A DNA stretch of 23,632 nucleotides, taken from Firm-04 sp045627405 (GTDB taxonomy: Bacteria; Bacillota; Clostridia; Oscillospirales; Ruminococcaceae). Numbering within the stretch: the first letter of the stretch is position 1; each line of letters starts with the position of its first letter. Location of the stretch: positions 1-23,632 of the forward strand of contig JAZQNP010000026.1 of NCBI GenBank assembly GCA_045627405.1. The letters are read 5' to 3'. Both the position numbers and the translations under genes were made by a program. A model generated the notes under the pieces. That model was not told the origin of the DNA. It saw only the letters and a list, made by a program, of their open reading frames with translations, and made no database searches. Below are positions 1-5,310 of the stretch, piece by piece.

Positions 1-109
<109 letters not shown>

Positions 110-111
110 GA

Positions 112-138
112 AGCCAGAGGTTTTTCTCTGGCTTTTTT
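112..138 (+). terminator. Rho-independent terminator of the rRNA operon
   Basis: AGCCAGAG (112-119) pairs with CTCTGGCT (126-133) around a TTTTTT-rich loop and is followed by a T-run. It sits 3 bases after the 5S RNA and ends the rRNA transcript before the tRNA. Confidence 0.9.
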
Positions 139-149
139 CCTGTTTATGC

Positions 150-223
150 GGGCCATTAGCTCAGTTGGTCAGAGCTCCCGGCTCATAACCGGTTGGTCCT
201 GGGTTCGAGTCCCCGATGGCCCA
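150..223 (+). tRNA. tRNA with CAT anticodon, probably tRNA-Ile2 (lysidine-modified) rather than tRNA-Met
   Basis: The acceptor arms GGGCCAT (150-156) and ATGGCCC (216-222) pair fully, the T-loop is GGTTCGAGTCC and the anticodon loop is CTCATAA. CCA is not encoded. Anticodon CAT can be initiator Met, elongator Met or Ile2. The window has a second CAT tRNA (1200-1273) whose loop, TTCATAC, matches the Bacillus-type elongator Met. This one has the CTCATAA loop and GG-type acceptor seen in Firmicute tRNA-Ile2, which TilS modifies to read AUA. That assignment is an inference. The top anticodon-stem pair is a C/T mismatch. Confidence 0.9.
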
Positions 224-230
224 TGAGAGA

Positions 231-261
231 AAGCACCTGTGATTGCCGCAGGTGCTTTTTT
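231..261 (+). terminator. Rho-independent terminator after the CAT tRNA
   Basis: AAGCACCTG (231-239) pairs with CAGGTGCTT (249-257), followed by T's. It lies 7 bases after the tRNA and closes the rRNA/tRNA unit. Confidence 0.9.
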
Positions 262-264
262 ATG

Positions 265-302
265 TCAATACGCCAATACGCCAATATGCCAATATTCCAA
301 TT
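265..302. repeat. Short tandem repeat, octamer CCAATACG/CCAATATG, about 4.5 copies
   Basis: Units TCAATACG, CCAATACG, CCAATATG and CCAATATT follow without spacers, then CCAA. The array lies between the tRNA terminator and the promoter of the next gene. It is not coding. It may vary in copy number by slippage. Confidence 0.8.
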
Positions 303-383
303 TGTTACCGCCGTTATTCTTTTGTAATGTGTAATGCAATTTGCGGAATCGGTTGCAGTTTTATCACAATTTGGCTGTATGCC

Positions 384-412
384 TTGACCGTGCTTGAAAT
401 CTGTGTTATACT
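384..412 (+). promoter_or_regulatory. Sigma-A promoter for the small membrane protein gene
   Basis: TTGACC (384-389), a 17-base spacer and TATACT (407-412) form a near-consensus promoter. Predicted transcription starts near 419, giving a ~60-base leader before the ATG at 479. Confidence 0.75.
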
Positions 413-478
413 CTTGCTTGTATGAAACCGGCTTGGGACGTGCGGATATGCAGCTCTGTGGCACAGAAAGGATCCCCG

Positions 479-757
479 ATGGAAAAAGAACGGAAATCGC
501 AACTGATTCAGATGATATTATATTCGCTTGCAGGATTGCTGGTCGGCGGTGTGGTCGGCGGCACGCTGCTGCTGAAAATGACGACGCAGGACAATGCGCC
601 TGTGTCTTTGGATACTGCACTCTCCTCCCTTTCTGAGGAGACGGATGCACTGGAAGAAACGCAGGAGGAAGCTGAGATTCCCGATGCCGTTTCTGAGACA
701 GAGGAGCTGCAAGAGCAGATCGAGATGATTGTGACAGAACCGCCTTTGGATATGTAA
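479..757 (+). CDS. Small single-pass membrane protein, acidic extracytoplasmic tail, unknown function
   Basis: This 92-residue protein has a basic, polar N-terminus (MEKERKSQL), one hydrophobic segment at about residues 11-32 with GGVVGG glycine repeats, and a strongly acidic, Glu-rich tail of about 60 residues without cysteines. I chose the ATG at 479 because AAAGGA precedes it at good spacing. An in-frame ATG at 422 would add 19 residues but has no ribosome site and sits almost at the predicted transcription start. The basic N-terminus suggests the tail faces outward. The gene has its own promoter (384-412) and no co-directional partner except an integrase stump touching its stop codon. I do not recognise the family; a role at the membrane is all the sequence supports. 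Confidence 0.65.
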   Translation: MEKERKSQLIQMILYSLAGLLVGGVVGGTLLLKMTTQDNAPVSLDTALSSLSEETDALEETQEEAEIPDAVSETEELQEQIEMIVTEPPLDM

Positions 758-849
758 TGTCATTCCAGCACAGGTCGGAATATCTGTCCCTGTCATTTGA
801 AGGGATAGGCATAGAAAGCAGCGTACCATCGGGCATAAAACACATCGTG

Positions 850-999
850 ACCGTTTCGGGAGCGTTAGGACATTCGACAGTTTCTACAACAAGTAATATC
901 TACTGTCATATGTTGGAAGAATCCAGAGCAAAAGTCTCCGATGCCGTCAGCTCGGCACTCGATTTCTCAGGCAAGAAAAAAGAGCCGAAGGGTGCTTGA
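850..999 (+). pseudogene. C-terminal stump of a tyrosine recombinase/integrase
   Basis: The frame reads TVSGALGHSTVSTT then SNIYCHMLEESR. This is the end of the phage/ICE integrase catalytic domain: LGHS with the second active-site histidine, then STT..IY.H with the nucleophilic tyrosine. The upstream catalytic core (first Arg, Lys, HxxR) is absent, and the DNA before about 850 does not resemble integrase. The open frame runs back to 757 only by chance and has no ribosome site there. The stump lies next to a tRNA-Met/tRNA-Glu operon, and integrases commonly use the 3' ends of tRNA genes as attachment sites. It probably marks an old integration or excision event. No flanking direct repeat was found by eye. 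Confidence 0.8.
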
Positions 1000-1009
1000 C
1001 CTACGGCTC
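982..1009. other. Hairpin at the end of the integrase stump
   Basis: GAGCCG (982-987) pairs with CGGCTC (1004-1009), extended by AGG/CCT after one mismatch. It overlaps the stump's stop codon and has no T-run, so it is not a convincing terminator. It may be a leftover end structure of the lost element. The rest of 1010-1076 is AT-rich with no recognisable feature. Confidence 0.45.
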
Positions 1010-1071
1010 ACTACTCCGCATTTTCAAAATAAAGAACAGATAAAGAACAAAGCGGATTTTCACTATAAAAG

Positions 1072-1108
1072 AAAAACTCGGAAACGGCGATATTACGCTG
1101 TTTCCGAG
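1072..1108 (-). terminator. Terminator of the tRNA-Met/tRNA-Glu operon
   Basis: CTCGGAAAC (1077-1085) pairs with GTTTCCGAG (1100-1108), with a further GCG/CGC pairing inside. Read on the minus strand, the stem is followed by TTTTTCTTTT. It lies 9 bases beyond the tRNA-Glu 3' end. Confidence 0.88.
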
Positions 1109-1117
1109 AACGTTGAA

Positions 1118-1192
1118 TGGTGACCCGTACGGGAATCGAACCCATGATTACGCCGTGAAAGGGCGTCGTCTTAGCCGCTTGACCAACGGGCC
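1118..1192 (-). tRNA. tRNA-Glu (TTC)
   Basis: Read on the minus strand, acceptor GGCCCGT pairs with ACGGGTC, allowing one G-T. The D-arm is GGTCAAGCGGCTAAGAC, the anticodon loop contains CTTTCAC with anticodon TTC, and the T-arm is GGGTTCGATTCCC. The 3' CCA is encoded (1118-1120). It is the second gene of a two-tRNA operon, 7 bases after tRNA-Met. Confidence 0.97.
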
Positions 1193-1199
1193 GTTTTGA

Positions 1200-1273
1200 T
1201 GGCTGCGACAGGATTTGAACCAGTGACCGATCGGGTATGAACCGATTGCTCTAGCCAGCTGAGCTACGCAGCC
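1200..1273 (-). tRNA. tRNA-Met (CAT), elongator type
   Basis: Read on the minus strand, acceptor GGCTGCG pairs with CGCAGCC. The D-arm is AGCTCAGCTGGCTAGAGC and the anticodon loop TTCATAC matches the elongator tRNA-Met of Bacillus. The acceptor starts with a G-C pair, so it is not an initiator. CCA is not encoded (ATCA follows), unlike its neighbour tRNA-Glu. Confidence 0.93.
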
Positions 1274-1314
1274 ATATGCCGCTCTGCGGTATATGCCATA
1301 CAGGCGACTATGAT

Positions 1315-1343
1315 ATTATACACCAAATCATGCAGAATGTCAA
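1315..1343 (-). promoter_or_regulatory. Consensus promoter of the tRNA-Met/tRNA-Glu operon
   Basis: On the minus strand TTGACA (1343-1338), a 17-base spacer and TATAAT (1320-1315) match the consensus exactly. The start point lies about 35 bases before tRNA-Met. Confidence 0.92.
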
Positions 1344-1414
1344 GTGAAAACTGAAAAAATGTAGAAAACAACGAAACGCACCGGAAAACAGCGGGGAAAA
1401 TTAAACAATACTTC

Positions 1415-1990
1415 TTATTCTGTCAGAAGCAATACCCATATATCGCAGGCATCGTTGTGGGCGTAACCGAATTGCGTGTAGCCTGTGTAGGTCAGGTAGC
1501 TCGTCTGGTTGAGATTGAGCACCATCGCATGAAACACCGTATGTTCGTCTGCACCGCCGGTCAGGACCGTTTCACCGCAGACTGCGGCATTCACACCGTA
1601 TTCAGAAAGCACAGCAGACCATTCTGCGCCGTTTTGCCGCTGATGCAAGGGTGCGGAGCGATTTGCCTGCAATTCTGCAACGCGTGCGCCGGCAGCGTGC
1701 ATGAGTGCCTCACTGATTTTGAGCGCACCGGCACCGGATGCCGCACGCTTCTGATTGATCAGATCACAGAGTACATCGCCGGTCGGCTCGGGTTCGACGA
1801 AAACAAAGCCGTCGAGACCTGAGAGCCGTTCTCCGAGCGCGCGTGCCATTTCATAGTATTCCGCCTCTTCTTCGGGGGTCATCCCGCTGTCCTGCCGGTG
1901 CTCTGCACCGGCACAGCCGTTCAGCATGCAGCCGCTCAGAATGAGCAGTGCGCAGGCAAACAGGCAGAAAATCCGTCTGGCGGTTCTCAA
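1415..1990 (-). CDS. CAP/SCP-domain lipoprotein, TTG start
   Basis: This 191-residue protein has a basic N-terminus, a hydrophobic stretch and the lipobox LSGC, so it is predicted to be a lipid-anchored surface protein. The rest matches a compact CAP (SCP/PR1-like) domain: LINQKRAASGAGALKIS, then LMHAAGARVAEL, a central GETV and a final TQFGYAHN strand, as in the YkwD family. Bacterial CAP proteins are extracytoplasmic and mostly of unknown biochemistry. I place the start at TTG 1990 because GGAGGTGATC (2003-1994) sits 8 bases before it. The in-frame ATG at 2008 would bury that site and has none of its own. The gene follows proS by 31 bases and probably shares its transcript. Confidence 0.8.
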   Translation of the reverse strand: MRTARRIFCLFACALLILSGCMLNGCAGAEHRQDSGMTPEEEAEYYEMARALGERLSGLDGFVFVEPEPTGDVLCDLINQKRAASGAGALKISEALMHAAGARVAELQANRSAPLHQRQNGAEWSAVLSEYGVNAAVCGETVLTGGADEHTVFHAMVLNLNQTSYLTYTGYTQFGYAHNDACDIWVLLLTE

Positions 1991-1993
1991 AGG

Positions 1994-2003
1994 GATCACC
2001 TCC
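1994..2003 (-). promoter_or_regulatory. Strong ribosome-binding site that fixes a TTG start
   Basis: GGAGGTGATC on the minus strand is a ten-base match to the anti-Shine-Dalgarno end of 16S rRNA. It is followed after CCT by TTG (1990). It overlaps the codons that would follow an ATG at 2008, which argues against that ATG as the start. Confidence 0.75.
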
Positions 2004-2021
2004 GTCATCGCAGCATGATAC

Positions 2022-3734
2022 TCAGATATGGAGCATTTCAACGACCTTATCCCGCAGCCATGTGCAGGCTTCTGCAACGGGGATGTTTTCGCGGAAGGAT
2101 TTGTCACGGGCAGTGATTTCGATGCAGCCGTTTGAAATGGACTTCGGGCTGACGATTGCCCGCAGCGGAATGCCGAAGAGGTCTGCATCGGCAAACATCG
2201 CACCGGGACGAATATCGCGGTCATCGTAGAGAACCTCGACGCCAAAGCTCAGCAGCTCGGCATAGAGTCTGTCGGCAGCTTCCCGCACAGCCGGATCATC
2301 GACGCGCAGATTGCAGATTTCGACCTGCCATGGTGCAATGGTCATCGGCCAGATCGGGCCGTAATCGTCGTGGCTTTCCTGACAGACCGATGCGCAGAGT
2401 CTGCCGACGCCGATGCCGTAGCAGCCCATAATCGGTTGCTTGCGCTCGCCGTTCTCATCCAGATAGGTCATGTCCATCGACTCGGTATATTTGGTGCCGA
2501 GCTGGAAGATATTGCCGATCTCAATGCCCTTTTCGATGTGGATATGGGGTCTGCCGCATGCGGGACAGATCGCACCGTCAAAGGTCTTTGCGACATCGTG
2601 ATAGTGTACCTCGCCGTAATCGCGGGACAGATTCAGACCGGTATAGTGCTTGTCCGTTTCATTGGCACCGCAGACGAGAGATTCGATGCCTTTGAGCGAC
2701 TTATCAAAGACCACGGTGATCTGTGTCGGCAGACCGACTGCACCGATAAAGCCGGGGATCAGACCGCTTTCGGGTGTGATGTCGGCAGCGGGATGAATCT
2801 CAGCGCGGAGATGATTGCGCAGCTTGGTTTCATTGACTTCGAGATCGCCGCGGATGAAGACGACCACATAGCTGTCATCCTCATTCTTCTGATAGACGAC
2901 GGCTTTTGCAAGCTGCTTTTCGCTGATATGAAGGAACGCTGCAAGATCCTCAATGGTCTTGACATCCGGCGTGTCGATCTTGGTGAGCGGCTCGATGTTA
3001 CCGGGATCATTCTCCACCGTCACAACAGCCGCCTCCATGTTTGCGCGGTAGCCGCAGTCACAGATGGCGAGCGTGTCTTCACCCACATCGGTCAGCAGCA
3101 TGAATTCGTGGGAGATGCTGCCGCCCATCATGCCGGAATCGGACTGCACGGAGATGAAGTTCTTTGCGCCGCAGCGTTCAAAGATGCGGTGATAGGCTTC
3201 AAATGCGCGGTTATAATACCGTTCGAGGTCTGCCTGTGAGGTGTGGAAGGAGTAGGCATCCTTCATCGTGAATTCGCGCACGCGGATCAGACCGCCTCTT
3301 GCACGCGGCTCATCGCGGAATTTTGTCTGAATCTGATAGATCATAAACGGGAAATCCGCATAGGACTGTGCCGTATCGCGGGCGAGATGCACTGCCGCTT
3401 CCTCGTGCGTCATGCCGAGCACCATCGGATTGCCGGAGCGGTCTTTCCAGCGCGCCATTTCGCTGCCGATGCCGGTATATCTGCCGGACTCCTCCCAGAG
3501 GGAAGCCGGCATGACCACCGGAAACAGGACTTCCTGTCCGTCGATCGCGTCCATTTCCTCGCGGATGATCTGTTCGATTTTGCGCATGATGCGCTTTGCG
3601 GGGGTGTAGAGGGAGAAGATGCCGTTCGCCATATATTTCATATAGCCGCCGCGCATCATCAGCGCGTGGCTTTCGATCACACAGTCCTTCGGCGCGTTTT
3701 TGAAGCGTTCACCGAGCATATTTGCAACTTTCAT
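2022..3734 (-). CDS. proS: Prolyl-tRNA synthetase, bacterial type with editing domain
   Basis: This 570-residue class II synthetase charges tRNA-Pro in the cytoplasm. Motif 1 lies near residues 60-76. Motif 2 is TKFRDEPRARGGLIRVREF near 137-155. Motif 3 is GCYGIGVGRL at 437-446. Between motifs 2 and 3, residues ~224-408 form the INS (YbaK-like) domain that deacylates Ala-tRNA-Pro. The C-terminal anticodon-binding domain ends in EMLHI. Length and domain order are those of the long bacterial form. The ATG at 3734 has AAAGGA upstream. A sigma-A promoter lies at 3833-3805, inside a decayed recombinase fragment. No T-box leader is visible, which differs from many Firmicute synthetase genes. Confidence 0.97.
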   Translation of the reverse strand: MKVANMLGERFKNAPKDCVIESHALMMRGGYMKYMANGIFSLYTPAKRIMRKIEQIIREEMDAIDGQEVLFPVVMPASLWEESGRYTGIGSEMARWKDRSGNPMVLGMTHEEAAVHLARDTAQSYADFPFMIYQIQTKFRDEPRARGGLIRVREFTMKDAYSFHTSQADLERYYNRAFEAYHRIFERCGAKNFISVQSDSGMMGGSISHEFMLLTDVGEDTLAICDCGYRANMEAAVVTVENDPGNIEPLTKIDTPDVKTIEDLAAFLHISEKQLAKAVVYQKNEDDSYVVVFIRGDLEVNETKLRNHLRAEIHPAADITPESGLIPGFIGAVGLPTQITVVFDKSLKGIESLVCGANETDKHYTGLNLSRDYGEVHYHDVAKTFDGAICPACGRPHIHIEKGIEIGNIFQLGTKYTESMDMTYLDENGERKQPIMGCYGIGVGRLCASVCQESHDDYGPIWPMTIAPWQVEICNLRVDDPAVREAADRLYAELLSFGVEVLYDDRDIRPGAMFADADLFGIPLRAIVSPKSISNGCIEITARDKSFRENIPVAEACTWLRDKVVEMLHI

Positions 3735-3804
3735 AGAATTTCCGATCCTTTCGCGGTTTTGTCAGTCAGCGGGAGAAATCATCCTCCGCACCACATACAA
3801 AATC

Positions 3805-3833
3805 ATTGTATCACATTTTCCGAAAAAAAGCAA
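3805..3833 (-). promoter_or_regulatory. Promoter of proS
   Basis: On the minus strand TTGCTT (3833-3828), a 17-base spacer and TACAAT (3810-3805) precede proS by about 70 bases. The -35 and part of the spacer lie inside the tail of the degraded recombinase reading frame. Confidence 0.7.
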
Positions 3834-3951
3834 GCAGTTTTGCAGGATTTTCAGAGAATCGGTCTTCGTGCCGGTGAAGGATATTGCGCTCCTGCCGCTC
3901 GATATTCTGCTTCTTGGTCGAAATCCGGCAATAGCCGTAGATGATGTTCAC
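3811..3951 (-). pseudogene. N-terminal fragment of a serine recombinase (resolvase family)
   Basis: From GTG 3951, with AAAGGAG upstream at good spacing, the frame reads VNIIYGYCRISTKKQNIERQ then ERNI. This is the start of the resolvase/invertase catalytic domain: Y-GY-RIST-KQ-IERQ, with the nucleophilic serine in RIST and the conserved second arginine region. After about 25 residues the similarity stops. The frame drifts through unrelated residues and ends at 3811, where a full domain would be about 140 residues. The first codons and ribosome site are intact, so it could still make a 46-residue peptide. It is most likely the edge of a deleted element. Confidence 0.8.
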
Positions 3952-3990
3952 ACTATCTCTCCTTTCTGAAATGTATATAAGTAACGGTCG

Positions 3991-4021
3991 AAAAAGCTCC
4001 TGAACGCAAATGTCAGGAGCT
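3991..4021 (-). terminator. Terminator of the antitoxin-fic operon
   Basis: AGCTCCTGA (3995-4003) pairs with TCAGGAGCT (4013-4021). On the minus strand the stem is followed by TTTT then CG. It lies just after the fic stop codon. Confidence 0.85.
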
Positions 4022-4028
4022 TTGTACC

Positions 4029-4634
4029 TTATATTTCATCAACCATGCACTTCTGAATAACACTACAAAACGCCATAATGTCCGCGACCGAGCTGACCGC
4101 GGCATCGAGCATTGTATCGCGGTTGATCTGGCTCCAATCCAACGAAAAACCGTAATGCAGTGCCATGCACCGTATCAGCTCACGAATGCTTCTGCCGTTG
4201 CCTTCGCGGAATGGGTGAATGATGTTCAGTTCAGACATGATGTATGACAAATGCTCGACTTGGCGGTTTCTGTCAGTTTCACGCAGCATATCGGTGCTGT
4301 GGATTGTACCAAAAACCTTGTCAAGCTCCTGATCTATAAGATGAGGAGGATAGAACATCGTTTTGCCCTTACTGATTTGCTCACGGCGGATATGTCCCGC
4401 AAACGGGTAAATATCCTCAAACAGAAAGCGGTGGATATTCAAAAGCTGTGTTTTGGAGAATCTGCCCTTGATTGGAGATTCCATAAGCATATATTGTTTG
4501 AGGGCGGTGATCTCCTCCTCCGCCTGTTTCAGCTCGTCTCTATCCTTGATGTTCAGTTTGTTTTTCAGAACATCACTATCGGGATAACAGTAGAGTGACT
4601 GTACCGTGGTGTACACATCATATTTTGAGAACAT
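4029..4634 (-). CDS. Fic-domain protein, toxin of a class I Fic toxin-antitoxin pair
   Basis: This 201-residue protein carries the complete Fic active-site motif HPFREGNGRSIR (residues 140-151): catalytic His140, the phosphate-binding GNGR loop and the second Arg. A target-docking flap, KTMFYPP, lies near 91-97. Fic enzymes usually transfer AMP from ATP to a hydroxyl side chain; relatives such as VbhT and FicT modify DNA gyrase and topoisomerase IV. That target is only inferred here. The protein has no internal inhibitory helix in front of the core. The expected inhibitor is encoded separately just upstream and overlaps by one base (stop TAA and start ATG share position 4634). That is the class I arrangement. 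No C-terminal type IV secretion (BID) domain is present, so it is likely intracellular. Confidence 0.92.
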   Translation of the reverse strand: MFSKYDVYTTVQSLYCYPDSDVLKNKLNIKDRDELKQAEEEITALKQYMLMESPIKGRFSKTQLLNIHRFLFEDIYPFAGHIRREQISKGKTMFYPPHLIDQELDKVFGTIHSTDMLRETDRNRQVEHLSYIMSELNIIHPFREGNGRSIRELIRCMALHYGFSLDWSQINRDTMLDAAVSSVADIMAFCSVIQKCMVDEI

Positions 4635-4834
4635 TACTCCGCCCTCTGATATTTTGCTTTCAGCTCTGCCATGATCTGCTGATAATTCGCCTGACCGCTG
4701 GCATATCTGTCAAGGTTGCGTCTGCTCGCATCGCTCAGCGTGATACCTTCGATTGCCATTGTTCCTGCGACGCTCCGTAGCCGTTTCTTGTGCAGCGCAG
4801 CACTGACAGGCTTTCTATGTGCTTGCGGTTTCAT
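4634..4834 (-). CDS. Antitoxin of the Fic pair, VbhA-like inhibitory helix
   Basis: This 66-residue protein contains SVAGTMAIEGITLSD. T25-MAI-E29-G30 fits the Fic inhibitory motif (S/T)xxxE(G/N), whose glutamate reaches into the ATP site of the partner Fic protein and blocks AMP transfer. The following helix, DASRRNLDRYASGQANYQQI then MAELKAKY, matches the overall shape of VbhA-type antitoxins. The start at ATG 4834 is supported by AAAGGAGG upstream; a longer frame from 4861 would include that site. Its stop overlaps the fic start, so translation is probably coupled and the inhibitor is made first. A promoter with exact 17-base spacing lies ~130 bases upstream. Confidence 0.87.
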   Translation of the reverse strand: MKPQAHRKPVSAALHKKRLRSVAGTMAIEGITLSDASRRNLDRYASGQANYQQIMAELKAKYQRAE

Positions 4835-4967
4835 GCCTCTGCCTCCTTTATATGTTACCATATGCCTTATGACCGCTAATCGTTCATCTGATGCACCTTA
4901 CAGAGCCATTGTACAGGACAGCAAGAGAACTGTCACAGAAAGACTCTTCTGCATCGAGCATATTACC

Positions 4968-4996
4968 ATTATACCAAAAAACGAGCCATGCGTCAA
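4968..4996 (-). promoter_or_regulatory. Promoter of the antitoxin-fic operon
   Basis: On the minus strand TTGACG (4996-4991), a 17-base spacer and TATAAT (4973-4968) form a nearly perfect sigma-A promoter. The predicted leader to the antitoxin ATG is about 127 bases. It contains ACAG/CTGT pairings at about 4930-4915 but no clear operator. Confidence 0.85.
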
Positions 4997-5085
4997 GGTG
5001 TGCGCCCCATTTTCATTGATGTACGTTGAAATGGTATAAGGGGTGCTTTGGGACACGCTGATCTGCGCGTTACGAATCAATATCT

Positions 5086-5199
5086 TCACTGCATCGCCTC
5101 TTCGCTGTACTGCTTATCCGGCAAACCGATCACCTGTACATCGCGGACGACAGGATGTGTGTAGAGGAAGTCCTCGATTTCCTTCGGATAGCGGTCTAC
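5086..5199 (-). pseudogene. Internal fragment of an AMP-forming acyl-CoA ligase
   Basis: On the minus strand the frame reads VDRYPKEIEDFLYTHPVV then RDVQVIGLPDKQYSEEAMQ and stops at 5086. This is the hinge and start of the C-terminal lid domain of the acyl-CoA synthetase (ANL) family, which typically reads YPKEIE..L..HP.V.DV.VVG.PD..YGE. Everything before YP and the last ~80 residues of the domain are missing. A GTG-led frame (5089-4898, beginning KILIRNAQ) overlaps the stop but resembles nothing clearly and runs through the antitoxin promoter. I take the whole stretch as degraded DNA at the edge of the toxin-antitoxin insertion. Confidence 0.75.
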
Positions 5200-5228
5200 G
5201 GTCAACGATAAACGAAAAAGAAAAACGA

Positions 5229-5269
5229 AATACGCTGTTCTCCATTGTTTTGGAAAACAGCGTATTTTT
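5229..5269 (-). terminator. Terminator at the end of the ABC transporter operon (bidirectional shape)
   Basis: AATACGCTGTT (5229-5239) pairs with AACAGCGTATT (5256-5266). T-runs follow on both strands: TTT on plus, TTTCGTTTTTC on minus. It lies 42 bases beyond the ABC transporter stop, so its main role is probably to end that minus-strand transcript. Confidence 0.88.
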
Positions 5270-5310
5270 GCGGTTATTTGCCATACATTTTCCGGAGATT
5301 CAAGCGCGCT

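Noticed and set aside
183..845. 220-codon frame on the minus strand
   Set aside because: It covers part of the tRNA at 150-223, a terminator and a promoter-driven plus-strand gene, and it has low-complexity composition.
3735..3830. Possible T-box leader before proS
   Set aside because: No specifier stem, no T-box consensus sequence and too short a leader between the promoter and the ATG.
2370..3944. Plus-strand frames of 289 and 233 codons
   Set aside because: Both are antisense to proS, which is unambiguous. They show no domain pattern.
4898..5089. GTG-led 63-codon frame beginning KILIRNAQ
   Set aside because: It overlaps the stop of the ligase fragment and runs through the antitoxin promoter. 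The first residues vaguely recall amidohydrolase starts, but nothing after residue 10 supports a gene.
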